Both the position numbers and the translations under genes were made by a program. Source: CADCTM01 sp049671305 (GTDB taxonomy: Bacteria > Cyanobacteriota > Cyanobacteriia > Cyanobacteriales > Coleofasciculaceae). From it: a stretch of DNA of 64,000 nucleotides. The notes under the pieces are model-generated. The model saw nothing but the letters and a program-made list of their open reading frames with translations. It had not been told where the DNA came from and ran no database searches. Numbering within the stretch: position 1 is the stretch's first letter; each line of letters starts with the position of its first letter. Location: contig JBATUR010000088.1 of the NCBI GenBank assembly GCA_049671305.1, positions 1 through 64,000 on the forward strand, written 5' to 3'. Positions 25,720 through 33,726 of this stretch are shown here, one piece after another.

Positions 25720-26739
25720 TTAACTCTCTGTTTCTACAGGTGTCTTTTTACTTTTGCCTTTGCTCTTTTTCTCAGCAGGAGGCTGACGGAAAGGCTCATA
25801 AGATTTATTCAATCGCTTCAGAAATTCATCGCGTTCTGTTTCTGACCAATGGCGGTCTATATCTGCAATTAAACTATCTAATTCATCTTCAGAAAGCTGC
25901 ATCGAAACTCCCCGTTTGTTAGTCCAAGTTGCAATGACTTGCTTGATTGCTGCACTCAAATCATCAGTATCAAAAGGATGTTCTAAAGGCTTTGGCAAAG
26001 CATCATAAGTCGCTTGTACCAATTCCAGAGAACTAGGTAATTCTGCAATACTGCCAAATACTCCTAATATCTGATTTTCCATCCGTCCGACGCGGCTGGA
26101 AACTGCGCCATAGCGACTTGTTAACAGAATGTTGCCGATGACATAACGCAACTCATCAGCCGTAACATCTTTGAGGGTGACGACATCAATAAAATGGACT
26201 CCAGGTTTGATATATTCACTGGTATTTAAAGCGGTTGATGCTTTACCATTTTCATCGCGCATTGTGCCGTTTTCGTAGATAGCATTGATCGTGCGATCGC
26301 CCACAGCTTGACCCGCAGTCAAAATACTAAAAGCATCTTCAGTCCAAACTCGACTTTTTTGAGCGCCACCGCCTCCAGCAGCAAAACCGTATAGAAAACA
26401 ATCCACACACATTTCGCAAGGTGCATTGGTGTTTAGCGAACAAAGAGCACCTTCTTTTGGACTTGTATAAAGAAGTTCGTGAGATCTTAAGAATTCGCGT
26501 CCCTTTCGTCTTTCTGGTGCTACCTGTTTGCGTTTAGTCATCACCAAACGCTGCACAATTGTCTTTTTATCTTCTAAACCAGCAGGCACAAATTCGCTAC
26601 ACATTGGTTCGCCTGAACCTTCGGTGCGAAAAATAGTTTCAGAATGAGTTGTCCTAAGAACAATTAAACTGACAATTCGCCCTTTGGGAAAATTTTCGTA
26701 AGCAGGAGCAAGAACAGGATTAAGCTTGTTAATTGACAT
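25720..26739 (-). CDS. csc2: Type I-D Cascade backbone subunit Cas7 (Csc2)
   Basis: A 339-residue RAMP protein forming the crRNA-binding filament. Csc2-type features are the start (NPVLAPAYENFPKGRIVSLI), a cysteine cluster CSLNTNAPCEMCVDCFLYGF that may bind zinc, and GNILLTSRYGAVSSRVGRM. The tail after about residue 315 is Lys/Ser-rich and likely disordered. It lies 17 bp after cas10d. Confidence 0.94.
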   Translation of the reverse strand: MSINKLNPVLAPAYENFPKGRIVSLIVLRTTHSETIFRTEGSGEPMCSEFVPAGLEDKKTIVQRLVMTKRKQVAPERRKGREFLRSHELLYTSPKEGALCSLNTNAPCEMCVDCFLYGFAAGGGGAQKSRVWTEDAFSILTAGQAVGDRTINAIYENGTMRDENGKASTALNTSEYIKPGVHFIDVVTLKDVTADELRYVIGNILLTSRYGAVSSRVGRMENQILGVFGSIAELPSSLELVQATYDALPKPLEHPFDTDDLSAAIKQVIATWTNKRGVSMQLSEDELDSLIADIDRHWSETERDEFLKRLNKSYEPFRQPPAEKKSKGKSKKTPVETES

Positions 26740-26756
26740 GAGAAACTCCTAATTAA

Positions 26757-29459
26757 TTAAACAGATGTGGTGGTTTCAACAGAATCATCAGAGTTATCTT
26801 CAGACTTTCTTTTGGGAAGCTGCTGATATGCTTCCTGCCAGAAAAACAAATATGCAGCTTCAAGTTTGTCTTTATCGGAGAGAAGTTTCTCTGGACGCGC
26901 TTGGTAAACTTCCTCGTAGAGTTTTCGCAAAATGTCGTAATATTGCTTGATTTGTTCGCGCTTAGTTGCACCTACAACGTGATCGCGAATTCGATCTAGC
27001 CGAGTGTGGTACTGCTGCATTAGAGAGGCAAACATAAACTCTAAATCCATGTAAGGCTTTTGAGAGCGCACTGCTGCTGTAAAAGCAGTAAAAGGTTCTG
27101 CTAAAGATGTGCGTTTGAAAGAACTTCCCTTGAGGTTAGCAGCCGCCGCAATTTGAGCTGCTTCTTTAAGGTATTTCGTTAAAAGTGCATTTTCATTGGG
27201 CATAAGACTCTCCAGTAAACTATTCAAAGGTTCGCGAATGCGACTCCAAATTACACTCAGATTCGGTTCATCTTGTTCTCGTAAAGTCCAGCGCAGCAGA
27301 ACATAATAAAGGTCAAAAGGTTGTGCTGCTGCACGGGCTAAATCGTACAAACAATCATCGGCTTTCTGAATGCTGGCAACTGCGATCGCTAATTGACCGA
27401 TACAGCGCATCCGCATCAGAATTTCCTCGGCTTCTTGACGGCTGTATTGTCCGCTTCCTAGCAAAGTTTGGAGTGCCGCCGGAATTCCCTCTACTCGCCC
27501 GTAAATATCTGATGATATTTCTACTTCTAAGTTGCCACTGAGGGTAAAGGGAAAGCCAAACTCTAAGGACAAGGATAATTCTAAAGCCAGTCGCAGTGAT
27601 TTGAGCAAGGCAACAGAAGCATTAGCATCTCCCCAAACTAGGGCTTCGGTAACAGTTGCATGGATAAATTCTGGACGTTTGGGAAAAGCAATTCCTACAA
27701 CTTTGTTAGGCTTAAATTCGAGAATGTTGTCTTTGTACAGCTTAAACTCGTCAACTGTTACAGCACCGCCTTCAGCATTTGTAGCAGCAAGTTGTTTTAA
27801 ATATTCTCGCCAAATTCTGAGTAATTCTGGAGAAGAACCTTTCGGTAATGCTAGGTGCAAATAAAGGGGGTCTTTTTTATTAGCAGCCGGAAAGTTTGCC
27901 CCGATCGCCATTAGCTGATAAGCTAAAGCAGCCATTGAGTCTGCTTGCCTTTTTGGTTCTGCACTGCTTCCACCCGGTAAGCGATTTGAGAAAACTTGAA
28001 CTTTTGTACCGGGGGGCATATTGCCCGAAACTAATTCATCTGTTTCGCTGAAAGTAGACCCAAAAGAACACCGTTTGCGAGGATTTGCTTCCACGTAAGC
28101 ATTCAGTTCGTCAATTCCGTTCCATTGAATAGCAATAGGTAAACTTAAAGTTCTAGCAACTGTTGCTATGATTTCTTCTGAAGCCTCTGATGCCTCTAGT
28201 TTTTGCGTGCTTTCTTGTCTCAGTTGGAAAGATTCACGCAGTGCTTCGAGAATGCCTTCTAATCCTTTTTCGGCGGCTTTGGCTGCAAATAAAGGTCGCC
28301 CGTATTGTCCGTTAAATGGTTCAATTGCTGCTCTTTGCTGTTGTGAAATACCAACCCGCTCGGCAATTTTGTCCCAAACTTCTTTAGGGCTGATTCCTGC
28401 TTCTCTATAACTGAGATAAGCCGCTTTCAATCCTTCTGCGATCGCAAATTCTTCTGCATTACTAACGGCTAGCAAACCAAATGCTGCGGCATTTTGGACG
28501 GCATCTGCACCAGCAGTATCGCCCCATTTGGCAATATCTTTGCTGATTTTATCTGCCTTGAATCCAGCTTTTTTCTTTTCCAATAAAGCCTGTACGTTCA
28601 GCAGCACTTCCTCAACATTTTGCTGAATGGCTGATTGAGCAATTTTAATTCCATCTTTAGTAGCTCTTACCAATCGTTGAATATTATTGCCAAAAACTAG
28701 GTCAATTTTTTTTTGCCAACAAGCGGCTATCTCTGTTGTTAAATCAACTGTTGGCAAAGTTTCTCCCTCAAACAGTTCTCCATCTGGAAAAATTGCTAAA
28801 GGAGTCAATCCGTATTTTTGCAAAACTTCTTCGCAAGCACCCAACAACAAAGCTGTGATGTAACCTCTATCTTCAGATACGCGCACTCGAAACAGTTTGC
28901 TGGGACGATCGAAGGCGACGATTAATTGTGTTTGAACTTTCCGAAAACGTTCAGATTCAGGAATTCCTAAATCGAATAAATCCGCCCCTGTTAACATTGC
29001 TGCCCAGCGATCAATCGCCGGCTCTTCTGGTAAAAATATTGCCGCATCACTGCGGTTGTGACCTGAGTGCCGTTCTATTAATTTTCTGGCTAATTCAAAG
29101 TCATTTTCTGTAACAACAAAGCTGAGTACGCAAGCTTTTTCTAACTGTTCTTGCAAGAAAGTTCGATTTCTGGCTAAAGTTTTGACATTCCGTTCTTGGG
29201 AATCTAATTTGTTGAGGTCGTGAACAGCCGTTGCTGCTAAAAGTACCGGTCGCTTGTCTTCCGGGACTCCCGCGATCCGGCTGACTGTCAACATGAACTG
29301 ACAGGCAGAGTCAAGATGTTCTGCAAGGGTTGTCCCTTTCCTGACTCCGTACTGATGGTGGGCTGCGTGACGTTCGTAAAGCTGGGGTCGAATTTCGCTG
29401 AAATACTTTTCTTCTATAGTTTTGGGAGGACGGTTCAAAAGCCGACGGGGGTTTTGCAT
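26757..29459 (-). CDS. cas10d: Type I-D large subunit Cas10d (Csc3) with HD nuclease domain
   Basis: A 900-residue large subunit of the I-D effector. The N-terminal part holds an HD-type nuclease pattern: His in EHLDSACQFML, the HD pair in AATAVHDLNKL, and a further His in RHSGHNRS. The middle and end are long and helical, with a cysteine in RKRCSFGSTFSETD as a remnant of the zinc finger region. I do not see a GGDD cyclase motif, consistent with I-D. First gene of the operon, divergent from the WYL regulator, with TGTCCG boxes between them. Confidence 0.93.
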   Translation of the reverse strand: MQNPRRLLNRPPKTIEEKYFSEIRPQLYERHAAHHQYGVRKGTTLAEHLDSACQFMLTVSRIAGVPEDKRPVLLAATAVHDLNKLDSQERNVKTLARNRTFLQEQLEKACVLSFVVTENDFELARKLIERHSGHNRSDAAIFLPEEPAIDRWAAMLTGADLFDLGIPESERFRKVQTQLIVAFDRPSKLFRVRVSEDRGYITALLLGACEEVLQKYGLTPLAIFPDGELFEGETLPTVDLTTEIAACWQKKIDLVFGNNIQRLVRATKDGIKIAQSAIQQNVEEVLLNVQALLEKKKAGFKADKISKDIAKWGDTAGADAVQNAAAFGLLAVSNAEEFAIAEGLKAAYLSYREAGISPKEVWDKIAERVGISQQQRAAIEPFNGQYGRPLFAAKAAEKGLEGILEALRESFQLRQESTQKLEASEASEEIIATVARTLSLPIAIQWNGIDELNAYVEANPRKRCSFGSTFSETDELVSGNMPPGTKVQVFSNRLPGGSSAEPKRQADSMAALAYQLMAIGANFPAANKKDPLYLHLALPKGSSPELLRIWREYLKQLAATNAEGGAVTVDEFKLYKDNILEFKPNKVVGIAFPKRPEFIHATVTEALVWGDANASVALLKSLRLALELSLSLEFGFPFTLSGNLEVEISSDIYGRVEGIPAALQTLLGSGQYSRQEAEEILMRMRCIGQLAIAVASIQKADDCLYDLARAAAQPFDLYYVLLRWTLREQDEPNLSVIWSRIREPLNSLLESLMPNENALLTKYLKEAAQIAAAANLKGSSFKRTSLAEPFTAFTAAVRSQKPYMDLEFMFASLMQQYHTRLDRIRDHVVGATKREQIKQYYDILRKLYEEVYQARPEKLLSDKDKLEAAYLFFWQEAYQQLPKRKSEDNSDDSVETTTSV

Positions 29460-29486
29460 AAGAAGATACTTTGATTAAGTTAGATT

Positions 29487-29584
29487 CGGACATATCCTTG
29501 AACAGTGTCCGTAACTTGTTGTTGTTTCCCATATTGCCACCCAAAATAGAGAATAGCAAGAAGTATCAAGATAAAGTGTCCGTA
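29487..29584. promoter_or_regulatory. Divergent cas promoter with repeated TGTCCG boxes
   Basis: AGTGTCCGTA occurs at 29504-29513 and again, identical, at 29575-29584, 71 bp apart; CGGACATA at 29487-29494 is the inverse, making CGGACA-N14-TGTCCG. The second direct copy ends 8 bp before the regulator's ATG. The set lies between cas10d and the WYL gene and suits operators for that regulator. Confidence 0.6.
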
Positions 29585-29592
29585 TAAATTAG

Positions 29593-30459
29593 ATGAGTCG
29601 AAAAGGTCAATCCATCACCCTATCCATATCCGATCGCGATAAAGCCGAACTAGAAGCGATCGCACTTGAACTCGGTATGATGTGGGGCGATCGCCCAAAC
29701 ATCTCCAAACTGGTAGAAGCGATCGCCCGTCGCCAACTGTTAGTCTTCCTAAACAACAACTGGTCAGAAGCCCGGATCAGAGCACTAGAACGCTCTATCT
29801 ACTCTTTGACCGACATCGGACAGATCGAACAAGCCAAAATCATTGCTCAATTACTCCTCGAACGTAGCGAACTCTCATTACCTCTACGCGCCGAAATCGA
29901 GCGCTTTGTAGCAAATCTGCCTCCAGCTTGGCGTTTAGCAATTGACCGCTATATCCTGCGCCAGCAACCGTTTCAGCTTTCCTATCAAGATGCCGCCAAT
30001 CGTTTATTCAACTTCACCGTACGCCATGCCAAAATCACTCCTCACGAAAAACGACAATATCTTGATTGTTGGTGCGAAGAAACAGAAGGCAACCAAGACA
30101 TCCCAGAACTAATACACAACTGGTGCTTGCGTTTAGATCGCATCCAAGATGCGGCAATATCACCCATAGAAGGGACATGGCTCCCTGATTTGACTCAAAT
30201 TGAGGTAGAAATGCACCTATTAAGAGGTCTCGCTTTTGCATATCACGCCAAACCTGAAGATGTAGCAAATGATTGGCTAGAAGATACAGCAAGAGTGCGT
30301 CGAGTCGTGAGAAAAGTCTCTAATACCTTCTGGTTTCTCAGAGAAATCATGCAATACACACCAGATTGCATAATAGTGTCGCCAGAAAGTGTCCGTGAAA
30401 AAGTCAAGCAAAAACTGCGACTGCAGTGCCAAGCCTACAATATGGAAATTCAAGAATAA
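29593..30459 (+). CDS. WYL-family transcriptional regulator of the CRISPR locus
   Basis: A 288-residue DNA-binding protein. The first 50 residues (SITLSISDRDKAELEAIALE; RPNISKLVEAIARRQL) look like a ribbon-helix-helix or winged DNA-binding start, followed by a helical region and a WYL-type domain (about 150-280; RLDRIQDAAISPIEGTWLPD). Synechocystis Sll7009, also WYL-type and next to a I-D operon, represses it; a like role here is inferred. Its 3' end is duplicated downstream. Confidence 0.85.
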   Translation: MSRKGQSITLSISDRDKAELEAIALELGMMWGDRPNISKLVEAIARRQLLVFLNNNWSEARIRALERSIYSLTDIGQIEQAKIIAQLLLERSELSLPLRAEIERFVANLPPAWRLAIDRYILRQQPFQLSYQDAANRLFNFTVRHAKITPHEKRQYLDCWCEETEGNQDIPELIHNWCLRLDRIQDAAISPIEGTWLPDLTQIEVEMHLLRGLAFAYHAKPEDVANDWLEDTARVRRVVRKVSNTFWFLREIMQYTPDCIIVSPESVREKVKQKLRLQCQAYNMEIQE

Positions 30460-30660
30460 TGCGATCGCATCTTCACTCTTAGCCCTTCTCCCACACTCTT
30501 GAGAAGGGTTGGGATGAGGGGAATTTCTTAACTTAATACTACAGTGCCAAGCCTACAACATGGAAATTCAAGAATAATGTTGATCGCATCTTCACTCTTA
30601 GCCCTTCTCCCCTTGTCGGAGAAGGGTTGGGATGAGGGGAATTTCTCAACTTAATACTGC
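30424..30660. repeat. Imperfect tandem duplication (2 x about 118 bp) spanning the WYL gene end
   Basis: Copy 1 (30424-30541) and copy 2 (30542-30660) both contain CAGTGCCAAGCCTACAA, ATGGAAATTCAAGAATAATG, a CCCTTCTC/GAGAAGGG hairpin and a GGGATGAGGGGAATTTCT block. Copy 1 starts inside the WYL coding sequence, copy 2 repeats that coding end as a remnant, and copy 2 ends in the 3' end of the ABC transporter gene. Confidence 0.9.
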
Positions 30661-32315
30661 TGAGTTGCCAACAACGGCGCCGCATTTAATAACGTCTTAG
30701 TATAAGGATGCTGAGGATTTGTAAATAAATCGTGAGTTAAACCAATTTCCACCATCTGACCACTATTCATTACTGCAATGCGATCGCATAAAAACCGCGC
30801 TAACCACAAATCATGGGTAATAAACAAATAAGTCAAATTAAACTCATCCTTCAACTCCAACATCAAATCCAACACCTGCGTCTGCACACTGGCATCCAAC
30901 ATACTGACGGGTTCATCACAAATTAGCAAACTCGGACGAGTAATCAACGCCCGTGCGATCGCAACTCGTTGTTGTTGCCCACCTGACAAATCCGCCGGAT
31001 AACGATTGTAATACTCTTCAGTTGGAACCAACCCCACTCGCTCCAACATCTGCATTACTTGACTTTTTGCATCACTTGTGCTGCTAGCAAGTTTATGAAT
31101 AAATAACGGATCAGCGATACTCTGCCCCACCGTCATCAAAGGATTTAAGCAAGCATGGGGGTCTTGAAAAACCATCTGAATCTGGCGCCGTAACGTCCGC
31201 AACGCCTCACCTTGAAGCTGCGCCAAATTTTGTCCCTGAAACTCAACACTGCCCGAAGTTGGACGAATTAGCTGCAAAATCGTACGAGAAAGCGTACTTT
31301 TGCCACAACCCGACTCGCCAACTAATCCGAGAATTTCCCCTTGATAGAGGTCAAAGCTAACATTATCAACGGCTTTAATGGCGCGACTTTCCTTAGATTT
31401 AGAAAATAATTGTCCAATAAAATTACTTTCTAAAGTGTAATACTGCTTTAAATCTTTAACTCGCAACAGAGGTGTGTTGGGATGCTTTACTAGAGAATCT
31501 TGACTCGTCGCCTCATCTTCATTAACTGCCTGAATATGCAAAGCCGCTTCTAAAAGCGATCGCGTATACTCATGTTGTGGCTGTTGTAAAATCTTCCCCA
31601 CCGCCCCAGCTTCCACAACTTTGCCACGGTACATCACGGCAATTTTGTCACAATATTCCCCAACCATCGCTAAATCGTGAGAAATCAGCAATAGCGCCAT
31701 ATCTCGTTCCTTACACAGTCGCGTCAACTCCTGTAAAATTTGCGCTGCCACCGTCACATCTAAGCTCGTCGTCGGTTCATCAGCGACAATTAACTTAGGA
31801 TTAAGTAACAGAGAAAGAGCGATCGCCACCCGTTGCCGCATTCCCCCACTAAACTCATGAGGATATTGCGCCCAACGTGTACTGGGAATCTTCACCGCCT
31901 CCAACGTCTCCAGTGCCCTTGCCTTACACTGCCTGCGACTCAGTTGAGGTTGATGCGCCCGCAGCGTTTCAATACAATGTTCCCCAATCGTCATCAAAGG
32001 ATCAAGTCGAGTCATCGGATCTTGAAAAATCAGCGCCACCGCCTCCCCGCGAAACTGACGCAACTGAGGAGGCGTTAAATCAAAAACCGACTTTCCGGCA
32101 AACCTCACCTGTCCCTCAACTTGTGTCGATGCAGGTAGTAAGCGCATTGCTGCCCTGCCTAGCGTTGACTTGCCGCAGCCAGACTCCCCCACCAAACCCA
32201 TCTTTTCCCCGGCTTCTAGGGTAAATGAGACATCATCCACTGCCCATTGCGTGCTGCCTGACTTCGGATAAGCAACCCGCAAATTTTCTACACAAAATAA
32301 GGCTTCACTGGTCAT
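30651..32315 (-). CDS. Oligopeptide/dipeptide ABC transporter, fused ATP-binding subunits
   Basis: A 554-residue protein made of two ABC ATPase halves, each with Walker A GESGCGKST, signature (FSGGMRQRVAIALS and LSGGQQQRVAIARA) and Walker B (LIVADEPTTSLD and LLICDEPVSMLD). The halves match DppD/OppD and DppF/OppF, a fusion seen as GsiA or YejF types. It energises import of peptides or related solutes. No permease or binding-protein gene is next to it, so its partners must be elsewhere. Its 3' end lies within the duplicated segment described separately. Confidence 0.93.
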   Translation of the reverse strand: MTSEALFCVENLRVAYPKSGSTQWAVDDVSFTLEAGEKMGLVGESGCGKSTLGRAAMRLLPASTQVEGQVRFAGKSVFDLTPPQLRQFRGEAVALIFQDPMTRLDPLMTIGEHCIETLRAHQPQLSRRQCKARALETLEAVKIPSTRWAQYPHEFSGGMRQRVAIALSLLLNPKLIVADEPTTSLDVTVAAQILQELTRLCKERDMALLLISHDLAMVGEYCDKIAVMYRGKVVEAGAVGKILQQPQHEYTRSLLEAALHIQAVNEDEATSQDSLVKHPNTPLLRVKDLKQYYTLESNFIGQLFSKSKESRAIKAVDNVSFDLYQGEILGLVGESGCGKSTLSRTILQLIRPTSGSVEFQGQNLAQLQGEALRTLRRQIQMVFQDPHACLNPLMTVGQSIADPLFIHKLASSTSDAKSQVMQMLERVGLVPTEEYYNRYPADLSGGQQQRVAIARALITRPSLLICDEPVSMLDASVQTQVLDLMLELKDEFNLTYLFITHDLWLARFLCDRIAVMNSGQMVEIGLTHDLFTNPQHPYTKTLLNAAPLLATQQY

Positions 32316-32384
32316 TTGGAGGTTTGGGTGATAACGAGTAACTGGTCATGCTTACAAACAATAAGCCATTACATAATCACTGTC

Positions 32385-32978
32385 TCACTCTTGACGCCTA
32401 AGATCTACTGATGGGGTTTTCCCAGAAACACGCCGCATTAAATAAGCCACACCAAAATCTCCATTAGGATGCTTCTCCAAAACATCCGCTAAGGCAAATA
32501 CCTGCGAGGCTAAATCCAGCCCTAGTTTATCAATAGTAGCGCGACGTTCTTGTTCAGAAAACTTCTGTTCCCGTGTTTTCGTTTGCCATTCGTTAGAAAA
32601 TAATTCTTCAATAGTCGTATGCAGTCCCAGTTTTTTGAGAACATCCCACTCGCCATAATCGCACCAAATACCGCGACATTGCATACAGCGTTCTACATAA
32701 AATGGTGTTGTTAGGTTAACCTTAGCGCGAGATAAGTAGCGACGACACTCTGGGCATAATGCCGCTTTGGTGTCGAAGGGAGATTGTACAAAATTTACAT
32801 TAAGAGATTTAGATTGTAAATCTGGCACTTCTGGATTATACGGCTGACGCGACGCCCAAGCTTCGTATTCACTTGCTGGTATCCAAGTGCCTTTGCACTC
32901 AGGACAATGTTGCACAGCGAAATCGTTATCCAATGCACCATTTAATAAATCTACCGTTTTACATTTCGGACACTGCAC
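32385..32978 (-). CDS. Double zinc-ribbon (TFIIB-type) protein
   Basis: A 197-residue cytoplasmic protein with two zinc ribbons: Cys3, Cys6, Cys25, Cys28 (CPKC; CPEC) and Cys75, Cys78, Cys98, Cys101 (CPEC; CMQC). The rest is charged and helical. This is the zf-TFIIB-like family common in bacteria, of unknown role. The start is GTG with AAGGA about ten bases upstream. The gene stands alone on its strand between the ABC ATPase and the PatD-like gene. Confidence 0.75.
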   Translation of the reverse strand: MQCPKCKTVDLLNGALDNDFAVQHCPECKGTWIPASEYEAWASRQPYNPEVPDLQSKSLNVNFVQSPFDTKAALCPECRRYLSRAKVNLTTPFYVERCMQCRGIWCDYGEWDVLKKLGLHTTIEELFSNEWQTKTREQKFSEQERRATIDKLGLDLASQVFALADVLEKHPNGDFGVAYLMRRVSGKTPSVDLRRQE

Positions 32979-33043
32979 AGATTTTTTTCCTTACACAGTC
33001 CAATTTACTTCAATCTACAGGAATTCGGGAAATGTGAATATGG

Positions 33044-33400
33044 CTATTGCAGCAACACTTGGCAATATTGAATTAATGTCTTGATTCGATCGCATATTCC
33101 TGCTATCCGTGTCTCCAAAGTTGCCTGACGACGTGCCGCCTGCAATAACATTACATCGGTTTCCAGTAATCGCATCTGCCGCAAAAACTCCGTTTGCACA
33201 GATTGCCAGCGTCCGGCATACTCAGAATCTAGGTCATCTGCACTGAGTGTGGCGATTTCACTTTTAAATATCTGTTGTAAATTTTGCAAGGTTTCTGGCA
33301 GTTTCGTCTTCTCCAAATCTATATCTACTCTGCTTTCTAGGATTTGCTCCAAAATTTGCTTAAATTTTTTATAAGGTTCTTGATGTGTTAATGGCAACAT
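33044..33400 (-). CDS. patD: PatD-like heterocyst frequency control protein
   Basis: A 118-residue all-helical protein. The segment WQSVQTEFLRQMRLLETDVM followed by LLQAARRQATLETR resembles PatD, which in Anabaena affects heterocyst frequency and interacts with FtsZ. I base this on memory of that motif, not an alignment. It is a single gene, divergent from rel, and would fit a heterocystous host. It could instead be another small cyanobacterial protein. Confidence 0.6.
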   Translation of the reverse strand: MLPLTHQEPYKKFKQILEQILESRVDIDLEKTKLPETLQNLQQIFKSEIATLSADDLDSEYAGRWQSVQTEFLRQMRLLETDVMLLQAARRQATLETRIAGICDRIKTLIQYCQVLLQ

Positions 33401-33726
33401 TCTGGCTTTTGTTGGTTTAAAATCAGTGTAAAGAAATTTGTCTTTGGAACCAAAGCGCTCGATAGTTGAAGGCTATTCTTAAAGGATTAAACCTAAAAGT
33501 CATCTTTCATTACTAGGGAGCGATGAGATATGGCGGCATTCTCAGACATACTCGATAGCAAATCCGCAATTTTTACTGTGAAGATAGCTTGCTCATCTTT
33601 GCATGATCTTCGCATCAATATTTGAAGAGTGATTCAGAATTACCACCAACAAGTTGATAATTACCGATCTGATTACCTAATCCTTCTGGTAGACTCTTTT
33701 GTTATTTTATTTATTACCAAAGAAAT
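33401..33726. other. Divergent promoter region patD/rel
   Basis: These 326 bp separate two genes read outward, so both promoters should be here. I see no clear NtcA site, palindrome or RNA gene. Confidence 0.4.

Noticed and set aside
26757..29459. GGDD cyclase motif in Cas10d
   Set aside because: Not present on reading the sequence; consistent with type I-D rather than type III.
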